From NCBI GenBank assembly GCA_949825065.1, contig OX463859.1, forward strand, positions 24,507,847 through 24,571,846: a stretch of DNA of 64,000 nt, read 5' to 3'. The notes beneath the pieces were generated by a model. That model did not search any database, had not been told where the DNA came from, and worked only from the letters and a program-made list of their open reading frames with translations. This document shows, one piece after another, positions 21,138-32,800 of the stretch. A program made the position numbers and the translations under genes. The stretch is from Odontocerum albicorne. Its lineage: Eukaryota > Arthropoda > Insecta > Trichoptera > Odontoceridae. The number at the start of each line of letters is the position of its first letter. The stretch's first letter is position 1.

Positions 21138-22845
21138 AATAATATTAAATAAATAATTTAAATTATTTTTAATTTAAAAAAAAGTGAAAATGAATAGTAT
21201 GTTTCCTTATTTTTACTTTCGAATGAAAATATAAGGAATCTTGAGTGGTGTATATTGTAATATATTAAAAAAAACGTATTTGGCGAACACTCCAGTTCCT
21301 TTAACAAAAAGGTAAAGACTGCTTAATAAAACTAATGCTGACGGGTAGTGTGAAGAGACTACGATGCAGAGAATGACTAGGTGAAATGAAAAAGAGATTG
21401 GTTATCACATGGCAATAATCATTTCAGGAACTGTATTTATTGAGGGTGTTATTCAATAACTACAAGGCAGGAATATAACGGAGTCCTCGAAAAATGACGA
21501 TACACCCAAAGATAATATTAAATACAACACTGGGACTCAAAGGGTTAAACATATACTCGTATATTTAAGGGAAGAGGCAACGAAAGGGTTTTATTTTTGT
21601 AATTGTGAAACTCCAAAATAAATATAAAATTAAAATGTCGTTACTTTATTTTTTATATATCAAAATGCATTTCAACACTTGCTGTACAATCACTAGTTGT
21701 TGGTCAATCACTAGGTGAGTTGACAAGAACTGTTATATGAATTAATTACATCATTACTCATATATGTGATGTTTTATTTTAGGAAAAGAAAAAAAATTAA
21801 ACAATGTGACCGTGTTTTAGTTTTATATTAAAAATACATGAACATCCACAAAATATTATTAATACAGCATTTTCAGTGAGGTGACCTGAAAAAAAAGTGT
21901 CAATGTTTAACTGCCGTGTATAGATGAATAATTTTTTTTGAAAGAAATTGAACATCGTTCCTTACCAAAAAACATGACATAAATAAAACAAAAACCATTT
22001 TGGATTGCACAATTTACGAAGCCCTTTTTTGGAAATATGCTGTATTTTCATTAAAATATATAATTTTGAAAAATTGGACGTTATATTATGGAATTTTTGT
22101 AAATGGTCTTATTAATTATACACTATTAGTAAGATATGTGTTCTGTGCTGTAACCTGTTTTACAAGGGGGTAGCGGGCTAGATTCTTCTTGGAAAGCTGA
22201 TTTTCGAAAAATAATGCAGTTTTGTTTTCAATATAAAGATTTTTAACATTTTTCTGGTTACTTTCATGATATTGCCACATTGCTAGGTTCTATTCAAAGA
22301 ATTTGTCATACAAAATAATACTCTTAAGCTAAAGTAACAATTTTTCTTTGCATATAAAATCTCTCATTCTGAGTTGTCACTTTATTTGAGAAGGTGAGAT
22401 GTGTTTGACTTATTTCTTCTATATTCCTCCTACATTTATCATTATTTTGCAGAATATTTTTTGAAAATATCATTATTTAGAGGGGAAGAAGATTTCGCAC
22501 GTGGTAACAATGTAATTATGTTCAAGTCAAGTGGACTTAAAATATTCCGTGGTAGGAAAAAAACTTTTCACTTTTTCAAAAGAACTTGACTGGGCAGGTC
22601 TCAAGGAACGAAAGTGTGAAAAATGTGCTTAATTTCTAGTTTTTTTTTTCTTTCTATATCTTCTTTGCAATATATAGACGAGTAATAAAATATTACAGCA
22701 AGTTTAAGAATTTTGGTACTAAGGTAGTATTCGTTTTTTTTCAGATGATGAAAGAGTTACGTTAGGGATATCGAACTGCCTAAAGTGAAAGAAAACAAAG
22801 GCAAAAAGTCACTAAAAGATATATTCTCGAATCGGATATTATTTT
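21138..22845. other. Mostly unassigned; SINE-A tail scrap
   Basis: About 22,240-22,290 (TTTTTCTGGTTACTTTC, ATTGCCACATTGCTAGG) resembles a decayed SINE-A tail. Otherwise AT-rich sequence without readable motifs. Confidence 0.4.
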
Positions 22846-23105
22846 GTTTGTTGTTTATAGTTAAGGCATTAACGTTGTGGAGGTTTAAAGACATTGTAAT
22901 TTATTTTTATCAATCACTGTTTATTCCATTTTTTTTGTGACGGTATAACCCTACCGGTTTCAAGGCTTTCACCTCATCTTCAGGGGAGCGCAAACAAGTC
23001 TTGTTTGCGCTCCCCTGAAGATGAGGCGAAGCCTTGAAACCGGTAGGGTTATACCGTCACAAAAAGTGGAATAAACAGTGTTTGATAAAAATAAATTACA
23101 AAGAC
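22846..23105. mobile_element. Palindromic element P, copy 1
   Basis: Two long arms meet at AACAAGTCTTGTTT; each reads outward through GAAGATGAGG, ACCGGTAGGGTTATACCGTC and GTGGAATAAACAGTG. The left side also has an outer arm TATAGTTAAGGCATTAACG. Probable 8-bp target duplication ATTATTTT (22,838-22,845; 23,106-23,113). No coding capacity. Confidence 0.8.
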
Positions 23106-23538
23106 ATTATTTTAATCTGCTAAGATGACAACTCACAAAAGATTTTTCAATACCAATTTTTATGTATGTTATGGTTATCTATCTGTGTAACTTTCAGGAT
23201 ACGTCGAAGTTATCTCAGACGAAAAGCATTAATCTTCCTGTCATGGCTCCTATAGGTTCATCAAGCCTTACTGCCATACAAAAGTCTACTCATGTTGAAG
23301 ACTTATATATGTTACCTAAAGATTAACATTTTGTGGATTTTTTCTTACTCATAACTCTGAGAAAGTATCATATCTAATGGCCGTAGCTACTATTTTCTCC
23401 CCCTTACACTTAACTTATATACGTGTATATACGAGTATGTATATAATATATCTTTACTAAGTAATATTTTATATTAGAATTTTTAATACTTGAGAAAAAT
23501 CTACTCTCTAAACGGCAAATTTCAAGTATAATTTATCC
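23106..23538. other. Between two P elements
   Basis: Contains CTACTCTCTAAACGGC at about 23,504, matching the LINE-D 3' region at 50,277. Otherwise unassigned. Confidence 0.45.
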
Positions 23539-23816
23539 ATTGTAAATTTTTTTTTTATCAAACACTGTTTATTCCACTTTTTATAAAGGTATAACCCTAC
23601 CGGTTTCAAGGTTTTCACCTCATCATCAGAGGAGTACAAATAATACATCAAGGGAGCACAAACATGAGTCTTATTTATACTCCCCTGATGATGAGGTGAA
23701 AGCCTTAAAACCGGTATGGTTAAACCGTTATAAAAAGTGGAATAAACAGTGTTTGATAAAACAATTTACAATATCTTTAAACCTCCACAGTGTTAATGCC
23801 TTAACTATAAATAATA
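23539..23816. mobile_element. Palindromic element P, copy 2
   Basis: A 278-bp diverged palindrome with the same arm sequence as copies 1 and 3, but with the long outer arm on the right (CAGTGTTAATGCCTTAACTA). Flanked by a perfect 12-bp target duplication TATAATTTATCC (23,527-23,538 and 23,817-23,828). A TSD of this size fits target-primed reverse transcription better than a cut-and-paste transposase. Confidence 0.88.
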
Positions 23817-23917
23817 TATAATTTATCCTATTATTTTTAAGTAACAGGTGCAACAAAACAGCCAGTTGTTTTATGTTCTATTTACTAAAAACTAGTTTCT
23901 TTCATACACATGGCTCC

Positions 23918-24060
23918 GACGACTTCCGTGGCCTAGTTGGTAAGACACGTTGTCTCCCACATTTTCCTAGTCAGTTGGACGAGATTGCCACATGGTAATA
24001 ATCCCACCAGGTTGTACTGTATAGGTAAACAACGAAAGTGTAATACAATACAATACAGCG
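23918..24060 (+). mobile_element. SINE-A, B box deleted
   Basis: GACTTCCGTGGCCTAGTTGG (A box) is followed shortly by the complete tail: GAGATTGCCACATGG, CCCACCAGGTTGTACTG and GTGTAATACAATACAATAC. About 70 bp including the B box are missing, like the copy at 6572. Confidence 0.75.
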
Positions 24061-24094
24061 GCTCTTCAGTCGTTATCTACAACTTTTAGGATGA

Positions 24095-24265
24095 AAAACT
24101 TCTAGTCAAGTTCCCATTCTTCTATATCTCTCTCGTTATTTTTATCCAGCAAACGCCTTCATGCTGATACATGTCGTCAACCATGTGGGTTTTGGGATGT
24201 CTTCTCGTGATTTCTACTGTTGTGGTGAACTGTTGAGTGATGGTACATTTCCACTATTGACTAGC
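24095..24265 (-). pseudogene. Possible LINE ORF C-terminus
   Basis: One minus-strand frame reads TRRHPKTHMVDDMYQHEGVC followed by WIKITREI, recalling 'xRGRPKTRWVDDIxxxAGxxWxxxAQDR' at the end of several LINE ORFs. Only about 40 residues; moderate to low certainty. Confidence 0.4.
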
Positions 24266-24450
24266 CGATTCCCATTTTAGTTCTTTTCTTGGAGTCGACA
24301 AGAAGCCTTTTTCTTCTTTTTCATCGTGTGCTCAATTCTGAGCGTTGCGGTTCTCCGCTATGTCTGGAGCTTGGTGTACCATTTTCATTTATCCTTTCTA
24401 GTTCTTGTACAATATGAACGCACCGTTTCAAGAGGGTCCTGTTAACGACT

Positions 24451-24666
24451 TTATTTGGTCCAATTCATATGTTCGTTTTCCAACAACCTGTACCTGTGAT
24501 ACGAGCTTCTCAATATATTCATTTTCCTTTCTGGATGCCCAACATTTTTTACATTTTTTTTCTGCACGGTGTCGAAAGTCTTTCGGTTGCCTTTTAATAT
24601 TAGATGATACATATGTTGGTGCACCTTCCAGTCTTTAGGATACAGAGTATCCACTTCCAGCACCAC
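24451..24666 (-). CDS. Unrecognised open frame, 71 codons
   Basis: The product (start MVLEVDTLYPKDWKVHQHMY) is charged and contains no motif I know. The sequence around it (24,280-24,660) is less AT-rich than its flanks, so it may be a TE piece, or less likely a degraded exon. There is no supporting splice site. I would not call it a gene. Confidence 0.15.
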   Translation of the reverse strand: MVLEVDTLYPKDWKVHQHMYHLILKGNRKTFDTVQKKNVKNVGHPERKMNILRSSYHRYRLLENEHMNWTK

Positions 24667-25156
24667 AATTTCTTTAAATATTTAAAAATTTATTTTTGTT
24701 AATATTATTTGCTATTTAATTTTTTTTCCTCTTACCGGCTCTGTACAAAAATAACCCATACCGTATTATTTTATCTCGAGGCTAAAGTACACTAGACATG
24801 CTGCAATATTGAACACAACTTAATTTCTTTAATATATTTTACACATTTTAAAATAATACAGACAATTTATATATAAAGAATATGGAATAAACAAACAAGT
24901 TATTAAGTTTTAAATAAACATTATAAATTGTGTGGATTTGGGAATGTGTTCTTTACACGTCTCAGTTCTAATAGGCTGTGGGTTGATAAACACCTGATGT
25001 CCTTGCGACTGGGCTCGCCCTAGTCCGACTAGGGGCTTGTAATGAGATCAGCTCGGACATTTCGATGGCTTCTCTGTTAAATGTATTTTTTTCGACATCA
25101 ACCTGAAATAAACGAGTATATGTAATTTTAGGATACATGTATATACTGTGCTGCTA

Positions 25157-25418
<262 letters not shown>

Positions 25419-25618
25419 NNNNNNNNNNNNNNNNNNNNNNNNNNNNNNNNNNNNNNNNNNNNNNNNNNNNNNNNNNNNNNNNNNNNNNNNNNNNNNNNNN
25501 NNNNNNNNNNNNNNNNNNNNNNNNNNNNNNNNNNNNNNNNNNNNNNNNNNNNNNNNNNNNNNNNNNNNNNNNNNNNNNNNNNNNNNNNNNNNNNNNNNNN
25601 NNNNNNNNNNNNNNNNNN
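25419..25618. other. Assembly gap, 200 N
   Basis: Exactly 200 N, a round number typical of a gap of arbitrary or unknown size placed by an assembler. Confidence 0.98.
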
Positions 25619-26759
<1,141 letters not shown>

Positions 26760-27770
26760 TATAAATCTCCAAGAACCATCTGCCCAATGAAATACGTCAT
26801 TTTGTTGACTTAAGATGATATTTAATTTTACACTAACCTCAAAAAATTATCTTGTTTAATGAAATGCGCAATTTTGTTGGCTTAATACGAATATTTAATG
26901 TTACACTAATCTCTAAGAATCACATTGTTTAACCCTTCCCTTACGGTGATAAAATTAAAACGCGCGCTCCGGTGTTGGGTAGTGAGTACGCGATAAAAAA
27001 TTTGCGATTTTAAATCGGAAAAATAAGAACATTCATAGATAATCCCCTTAATTAATTATAATTGAAGTTAAAAATTATAATAATTGAGATTTATTTGCTG
27101 AAAACATTAAAAAACCATCTGGCAACGCTCACGGAACGGGCGTAGATCTAGTCTCGTTGCCAGCCCAACAGCTACTGCGGCGCGGCAGGGTTGGTGGCTA
27201 ACCCGGGCGTGACTTACACTTGCGAAGTTGAGACAATTGAGCTCCTCGCTATTCAGTGAAGTATGCAAAAGCGAGATGCGAATATAGTGTCGCGCTTCCC
27301 GCATACTCTTCACCTATCGTCAAGACCCAAGATCGAGGCACTCACAGCGTTTAAATGCGAATTTGTTTCCGATATTCACAAAACACTTACGATGTAGTCG
27401 ATAAATTCTGATTATTATTAATATTATTTTTAAAATCAATGAGTAAATATATAATGGAGGAATACCTAAAATCTTAACCTTGTATTTATTATATTTATAG
27501 AGATATTGATGGTTATTAGAAGCAACGTGTAGAAGATACCCAACACAGGGAAGGAAAGGTTAATGAAATAAGTATTTTTTTGGCTTAATACGACATTTAA
27601 TTTTACACTTATCTCCAAGAATCACATTGTTTAATGAAATAAGTATTTTTTTGGCTTAATACGACATTTAATTATATATTAGTCTCTAAGAATCACCTTG
27701 TTTAGGGAAATAAGTCATTTTATTGACTTTTCAAGCGAAGATCAGATTCCCAGAATGTATATCCTTTAAT
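26760..27770. repeat. Minisatellite (71-73 bp period), interrupted by piggyBac
   Basis: Units containing AATGAAATA, GGCTTAATACGA, ATTTAATTTTACACT and CTCCAAGAATCACATTG recur with spacings of 72, 73 (after removing the insertion), 71 and 71. Sequence 26,933-27,559 plus one TTAA is the inserted MITE; the true array is 26,760-26,932 joined to 27,564-27,770. Confidence 0.85.
26933..27559. mobile_element. piggyBac-type MITE, copy 1
   Basis: 627 bp, flanked by TTAA on both sides (26,929-26,932; 27,560-27,563). The ends CCCTTCCCTTACGGTG and CACAGGGAAGGAAAGG form an inverted repeat. Shares subterminal text (ATACCTAAAATCTTAACC, TTTTAAATCGGAAAAATAAG) with copies 2 and 3, but its middle is divergent and GC-rich. 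No transposase encoded. Confidence 0.9.
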
Positions 27771-28113
27771 GCCGACGCTTTTATTAAGGTATTTCTTTTA
27801 CTGCAGTCTTATTTTCACAATAAACTGTTTATTTCTCCAAATGAAATAATATAACAGCCAATAACCAAGAAATAAAAACCAATATTAACTATGTGTGATA
27901 ATATTTCTCACCATATTTTTACAGACAAGTAATCAACATTTTTATAATGATTTGGATCTCTGATAACAGAAGTTAGAAGAGAGGGTTGAATGGCGTATTG
28001 TGACATAAAACAAAGTCACTAAGATATATTTGAAGAAGGTAAAATTTTATTTGACATAAAAATTCAATTCCATAGCAATCTTTCAACATAAAATATTTAT
28101 TTATTTAACGCTT
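27771..28113. other. No feature recognised
   Basis: AT-rich, no repeat match. Confidence 0.35.
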
Positions 28114-28320
28114 TTATTGCAAATACAATCTAGCGGACTTAATGTCAGGTGGAAATCTCTTCCAACCAACCAGACAAAAGTAAATGAAGCAAGTTACATG
28201 GTCGCATAAATCATTCAAATGACTATCCATCCCCATGAAATCCATAAACACATACGTGAGTATATGCCCACAAAGACGAACAATTAAACGAAAATTCCTT
28301 TTCATATAAAGTGAGATACT
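28114..28320 (-). mobile_element. A2 element, head-truncated
   Basis: Minus strand carries body (plus-strand AAATGACTATCCATCCCCAT) and the shared tail (plus-strand CTCTTCCAACCAACCAGACA; GCAAATACAATCTAGCGGAC). Head sequence GGAAAGGATGGTGG is absent. Confidence 0.75.
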
Positions 28321-28544
28321 AAGTGATTTGAACATATTGAATAGCATGGCTACGAGACAACATTGTCTTCGGCCCCATCTATCTCGCCTTTCGGGCTTAG
28401 AACCATCGGAATAGGCACATAACTAACAGTTTTACCCTAATAGCATATACTCGTAACTAACATGTAAGGAAAGTTTGGCGCTTTGTCAACATTTCTTACT
28501 TTAACATAAAAATAACGTAATGGTATATGCGAACAAGTATAATA

Positions 28545-28680
28545 ATAAAATGACAATTTATATAGCGCTGTTTAGAGGAAAAACTCTTCACAGAGACTAT
28601 GATGGAAATCGAACCCATTGTTATTGAATTATCAAAAATATTTCAAAAAATAAGTAAGTTGAATGTAAAGATAAGACGCT
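28545..28680 (-). mobile_element. LINE-D 3' region fragment
   Basis: Minus-strand sequence contains ATTTTTGATAATTCAATAAC, TGGGTTCGATTTCC and AACAGCGCTATATAAATTGT, matching the LINE-D 3' region at 50,213-50,335. No coding part. Confidence 0.6.
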
Positions 28681-28684
28681 GGTG

Positions 28685-28835
28685 ATTGGTAAAAAAAGTT
28701 AAGAAGTCAGAGAAACAGAAGGAAATGTATGAGTAGGTGTAAATATGTGGAGAAGGCGTAGGAAGTGTGTCGTGATAGGAAAGTTTGACACTATGTTCTC
28801 TCTGTTTAACCTAACGGGGAAATGCCGTAATGGTA
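28685..28835 (+). pseudogene. LINE-E terminal fragment
   Basis: The plus strand encodes CRDRKV and HYVLSV-x-PNGEMP, matching the 'VCRDRxVWxSVVSAYPxGK' end of LINE-E. Confidence 0.5.
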
Positions 28836-28898
28836 TACATGTATATTTTTTAATACTTATATGTTACGCTTTCTGAGTGACATTTGATAATTTTTTAA

Positions 28899-29514
28899 CC
28901 CTTCCTTCCCTGTGATGTGTAACTAGTACACATTGCATCTAAAAACTTTAATATCTCTATAAATATGATAAATACTGGGTTTAGATTTTAGGTATTCCTC
29001 CGTAATACATTTATGCATTGAATGAAAAAAAATGATATTAATAATAATTCGCACTTATCGGCCACATCAGAGATATTTTGTGAAAATCGGGAATAAATTC
29101 ACCAATACAATCAAACGAGTGCTAGTGTGTGACGTATGTATATTCATTCTTTAAAAGCCGCTATGGGTGAGGGGGTGCTATTCACGTCTCACTCTCACTT
29201 TCACTTTACTTCGGTATATAGGAACGCAAGAAATAGAATCTCAGTTCGCTCGCTTCTCTCGCTTCAGTAGCTTTCGGGCATCCATTTGAGGTGGTCGCTT
29301 CGCCCGTTTTGTGAACGTCGGCTGATGTTTTTTTTTTTCATATTTTCAGCAATAAGATTTCAATTATTATAACTTTTTACTTCCAATTTAATTAATTTAA
29401 GCGATTGGCTATGAATATTCTTATTTTTCCGATTTTAAATCGCTCATTTTTACACGTGTATTGAATACACAACACCGGAACTCGCCGATTTTTTTTAGTA
29501 CAGGAAGGAAAAGG
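28899..29514. mobile_element. piggyBac-type MITE, copy 2
   Basis: 616 bp between TTAA duplications (28,895-28,898; 29,515-29,518). Ends CCCTTCCTTCCCTGTG and CAGGAAGGAAAAGG form the terminal inverted repeat. Strongly similar to copy 3 (46,552-47,162) in reverse orientation. Internally it carries a TATA box and initiator. No ORF. Confidence 0.93.
29215..29248 (+). promoter_or_regulatory. Putative TATA-initiator core promoter in MITE
   Basis: TATATAGG at 29,215 and an insect-type initiator TCAGT with its A at 29,243 are 28 bases apart, the normal spacing. The same arrangement with identical spacing occurs on the minus strand in copy 3. It may be the leftover transposase promoter of the parent piggyBac. 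Function is inferred only. Confidence 0.45.
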
Positions 29515-30531
29515 TTAATGGCGACACAAAAATGTATAATAACCACCACCCACAGTATTAGCAGGGAGGATCAAGGTCTGATTGAATGTGATGAAATACA
29601 AGTAGCCTGAATGAGTGTTTTTACTTGAAATGTTTATACGTATTTAAAAAGAAATAAAGATTAAAATAATTCATTGAAAGAATTGTTATCTAGTCATAAG
29701 TTAGTCTGTAGCTTTTTACTGTTTCTAAGAAATAAAATATTAAGATAATTAAAAAAAATACGTATAAGAAATTCAATTTAAGTTAACCTTAGTCATTACA
29801 TAAAAATTATATTTGTTCTATAGATCTTAAGCAATACATTTGTGTATAGGTATAGCTTTTAACAAATATACAATGTGCCCAAAGAACCGAATCTGAACCA
29901 AATCACTGACAGATTGTCAACAATATGTCCACGGCATATTGTAAACAATCTGTCAGTGATTTTCAGTTCTTTAGGAATGGAGGCGAAATTTGGTAGATTC
30001 AAGATTATATTTGTTCAGTTTCTTTCCTGCCAAATACGAGTATATAAACGTAGGCACGTTTCAAGTTATATTTAGCCACTAAATAGTGAAGTAAAAAAAT
30101 ATAAAAATTGTATTTTATTAATTTCCAAAGGTCCAAGATAATTTTTTTTTTCAGTTTCCTGCCAGCAAAGATATCTACGACTTTATTTATAGAATCGCCT
30201 CACGAACGCAATACACTTTTATGCCTGGACCATCAAGAATCCAGAGATAAATGCTGCGGAGTTCTCCCACTGATTGTGCGGGTTATGTGGACATATAAAA
30301 TGTTTACGACCTTTTCATGAAAAACGGACGTGTTAACCACATATCGCGTCATTTATTTATGAAATTTGCTCCTTAATTTTTTATTTCTTAATTGATTTAA
30401 AAAAAATACTTGGACGTGGCAAAAAAGGGATGAAACAAAAATAAATGAGGAAGAAATGAAAATAAATGAGAAAGAAATGAAAAAACTATTGTAGATCAAT
30501 ATAAAGACAATTTATAAACTACGGGTTTAAT
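29515..30531. repeat. Unassigned stretch with an inverted repeat
   Basis: 29,900-29,927 and 29,935-29,962 are 28-base inverted arms with about two mismatches and a 7-base spacer. Otherwise no feature. Confidence 0.6.
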
Positions 30532-30962
30532 CAGCGTTTCTCAACATTTTTACCCTTGCAGAACATTTCAAATTATATCCATATTTCAGGGAACCCCTAA
30601 ATAAAAAAATATTATTAAGAATTATTTATAAGTTTCTTTCTATCTTACGAAGCTAAAATTTATAAGGAAAATACGATACATTTATTATGATCTGGTTTAA
30701 GCAAAAAATAAGTTAAGTTTTTCTCAAATTTATTAACAATACGAATAAATACAACTGAAATCAAATTATTCGTACAAGAAACCTTATAGGTACTGAGATT
30801 TTCATTTACACCAAAAATTAACCACTTATCTCTAAACACAAAAAAAATATAAATAACTATTATCGTAAATATCATAAAAAATATATTTAGATATGATTAG
30901 CCTATTAATAACTTTTTCTCGCGGATATTTAGGGTTTAGGGGAACCCCGGTTGAAAAATGTT
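30532..30962. mobile_element. Probable hAT relic
   Basis: Left end CAGCGTTTCTCAAC and right end GTTGAAAAATGTTG are an imperfect inverted repeat of about 15 bp (11 matches) of hAT type, with subterminal GGGAACCCC on one side and GGGGAACCCC on the other. Flanks share only part of an 8-bp duplication (GGTTTAAT against GGTTCAGA if shifted by one), so it is old. Confidence 0.5.
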
Positions 30963-30965
30963 GGT

Positions 30966-31430
30966 TCAGAGAGTAAACTTCTCAAGGACGCTCTAACCCG
31001 AAATTTGAACCCACTGTTATTAACAGAAAAAACATATTATGTAAAAAAAGTTGAGCGTATTAGATTGGAAACTTCCCCGCATCTGTATATGTTTAGGAAC
31101 ACATATTTAGTAATAAAATCGAAGAAAATTTACCATGGGAAAACGTACTATAATGAAACATTTGATTATCTTCCGAAATGTGATAGTTACACATTGGGTA
31201 TTAGATGGAGTGTAATGTATGCGTGAAATATTCATATCTAATCATTAATTTTGATTAGACTTCCAAAAAAAGGTTGTTTTCAAGTGCTTCCTAAAAATGC
31301 ACGCGATATCTATGAGCTATCTCTAACACTTTGGGACAGATCATATTTAACAAATAATAATTGATCCATTCGAAATGTAATTCAAGAAAATGAACTTGAA
31401 CCAAAAAAAGTTCATCAATTCATTAAATAT
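30966..31430 (-). pseudogene. LINE-D 3' end
   Basis: The 3' region (30,966-31,035) contains plus-strand TTTGAACCCACTGTTATT as in other LINE-D copies. The next part (CATCTGTATATGTTTAGGAA) matches 10,720-10,755. A minus-strand region near 31,330-31,260 with SVRDSS and later NLFLEV may be the decayed end of the RT ORF. A 91-codon plus-strand frame here is antisense to the element and probably meaningless. Confidence 0.55.
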
Positions 31431-31764
31431 TACGCCATTGTAAAATAACCATTGCAAACAAGACTATAAATATATTAGAATACTGAGAACAGCTTGGGGA
31501 ATACTCGAATACCCAGATATTTAATAAATCACAATTTTCTTTGACAAAATCAAACAGTGTAGAACAAATCCCGTCTGGCAGCTAAAAAATGTCTTTAATT
31601 TTGGGTTTGCGTTTCATTTCTCGTTGGTACCCAGATTTTTCACTGTGTGGTTTATGTGGACATATAAATTGACGTCTTTTACATGAAAAACAGGTTGGTT
31701 ATTTATGAAATTTTTAATATTTTTATTGATTTTTAAAAATTGAACGTGGCATGAAATAATGTAT

Positions 31765-32300
31765 TTTTCTTGATCGTTAGGCCAATGCAAAGCGTTGTGG
31801 CCTCTGTTATGCCTGGAACTTGTCACGCCAGCTGCCTCTATCTTGATCGCTAGGTCAATGCTAAGCGTTGTGGCCTCTGTTATGCCTAGAACCTGACACA
31901 CCAGCTACCTCTATCTTGATGGCTAGGTCAATGCTAAACGTTGTGGCTTCTGTTATACCTGGAACCTGACACACCACCTGCCTCTATCATGGTCTTGGTT
32001 CACATTGAATGTAACGTTCAAAGATGATTTTGCTCCTTTATTTGATTCATCCATCTTAACATATATTATATGGTACTGTAGAACACCTTCCCCTTGCTCA
32101 CTTACACTTTACTGTACCAGTAATCATCAGTTTCTCTCTCGTCATTCCATTTGGCAACATACCCAAAGTGTGTTAAAATTCTTTTCATACAAGTTGTTGA
32201 TATTCTTTTGGTAATCTCTAACTCTTGGATATTCTTTTGGTAATCTCTAACTCTTGGGTGATAAAGGTTGGTGCGCCTAACGGTGTATAGCATAATGAGC
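31765..32300 (-). pseudogene. LINE-J reverse transcriptase C-terminal fragment
   Basis: The minus frame from 32,302 reads YQKNIQELEITKRISTTCMK and RILTHFGYVAKWNDERE, the 'LxIxxRLSTxCLxRILxFFGHVARR' block of a LINE ORF2. Downstream text is scrambled by a 73-bp triplication. Same family as 62,815-63,243 on the plus strand. Confidence 0.6.
31770..31988. repeat. Tandem triplication, 3 x 73 bp
   Basis: Units 31,770-31,842, 31,843-31,915 and 31,916-31,988 contain GTTGTGGCCTCTGTTATGCC and differ at several positions each, so it is old. A second small duplication (29 bp, 32,201-32,229 and 32,230-32,258) lies in the same LINE fragment. Confidence 0.92.
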
Positions 32301-32376
32301 ATATGCTATCAAAACAACAAAATAGTGATGAAAGTAAGATGAATTTGATAGAAATGTGCAGAATGTACGGAAAAAC

Positions 32377-32575
32377 ACTTAGAAAACCTAGTTGATAAGA
32401 CGCCTGGCTGCCAATTCGGGGATTTCGGGTTCGATTCCCGTTGGTACCCAGATTTTTTTGACTGTCAATCCGATTTGGTTTTCACTTAAGACTCGTTTAA
32501 AACTTTTCACGTTTGTTAAGAGATTGCCGTATGACGATAAATTATTTAGTATACAATAAAATTGAGTAAAGTAAA
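32377..32575 (+). mobile_element. SINE-A, first of a tandem pair
   Basis: Head with CCTAGTTGATAAGACGCC and a clean B box GGGTTCGATTCCCG, GTTGGTACCCAGATTTTT, linker, and a diverged tail (GAGATTGCCGTATGACG). Confidence 0.75.
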
Positions 32576-32581
32576 GTACTA

Positions 32582-32800
32582 TGACCTCCATGGCCTAATT
32601 GGTAAAACACCTCCAACTCAACCTGGGGGTTGCGGGTTCAACTCCCGTAGGAACCAAGATTTAAAAAAAATGATTCGAACCTAGTTTTCACTTAAGATTT
32701 CTTTAAGAGCTTTCTGGTTGGTTAGAAGGGATTGCCGTGTAGCAATAATCCTCCCTGGGTATACTGTACACAAAGGTAGTTTAATACAATACTATATAAA
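32582..32800 (+). mobile_element. SINE-A, second of a tandem pair
   Basis: Complete order: GACCTCCATGGCCTAATTGG, B box TTGCGGGTTCAACTCCCG, linker, CTTTCTGGTTGGTTAGAAGG, hairpin region and ATACTGTACACAAAGG, ending in AATACAATACTA. It directly follows another copy in the same orientation. Confidence 0.8.

Noticed and set aside
22980..23060. Hammerhead ribozyme in P elements
   Set aside because: CTGAAGA, a short stem and GAAA with a CCGTC site occur in suggestive order, but I could not form a proper stem I and stem III needs a bulge, so the core is incomplete.
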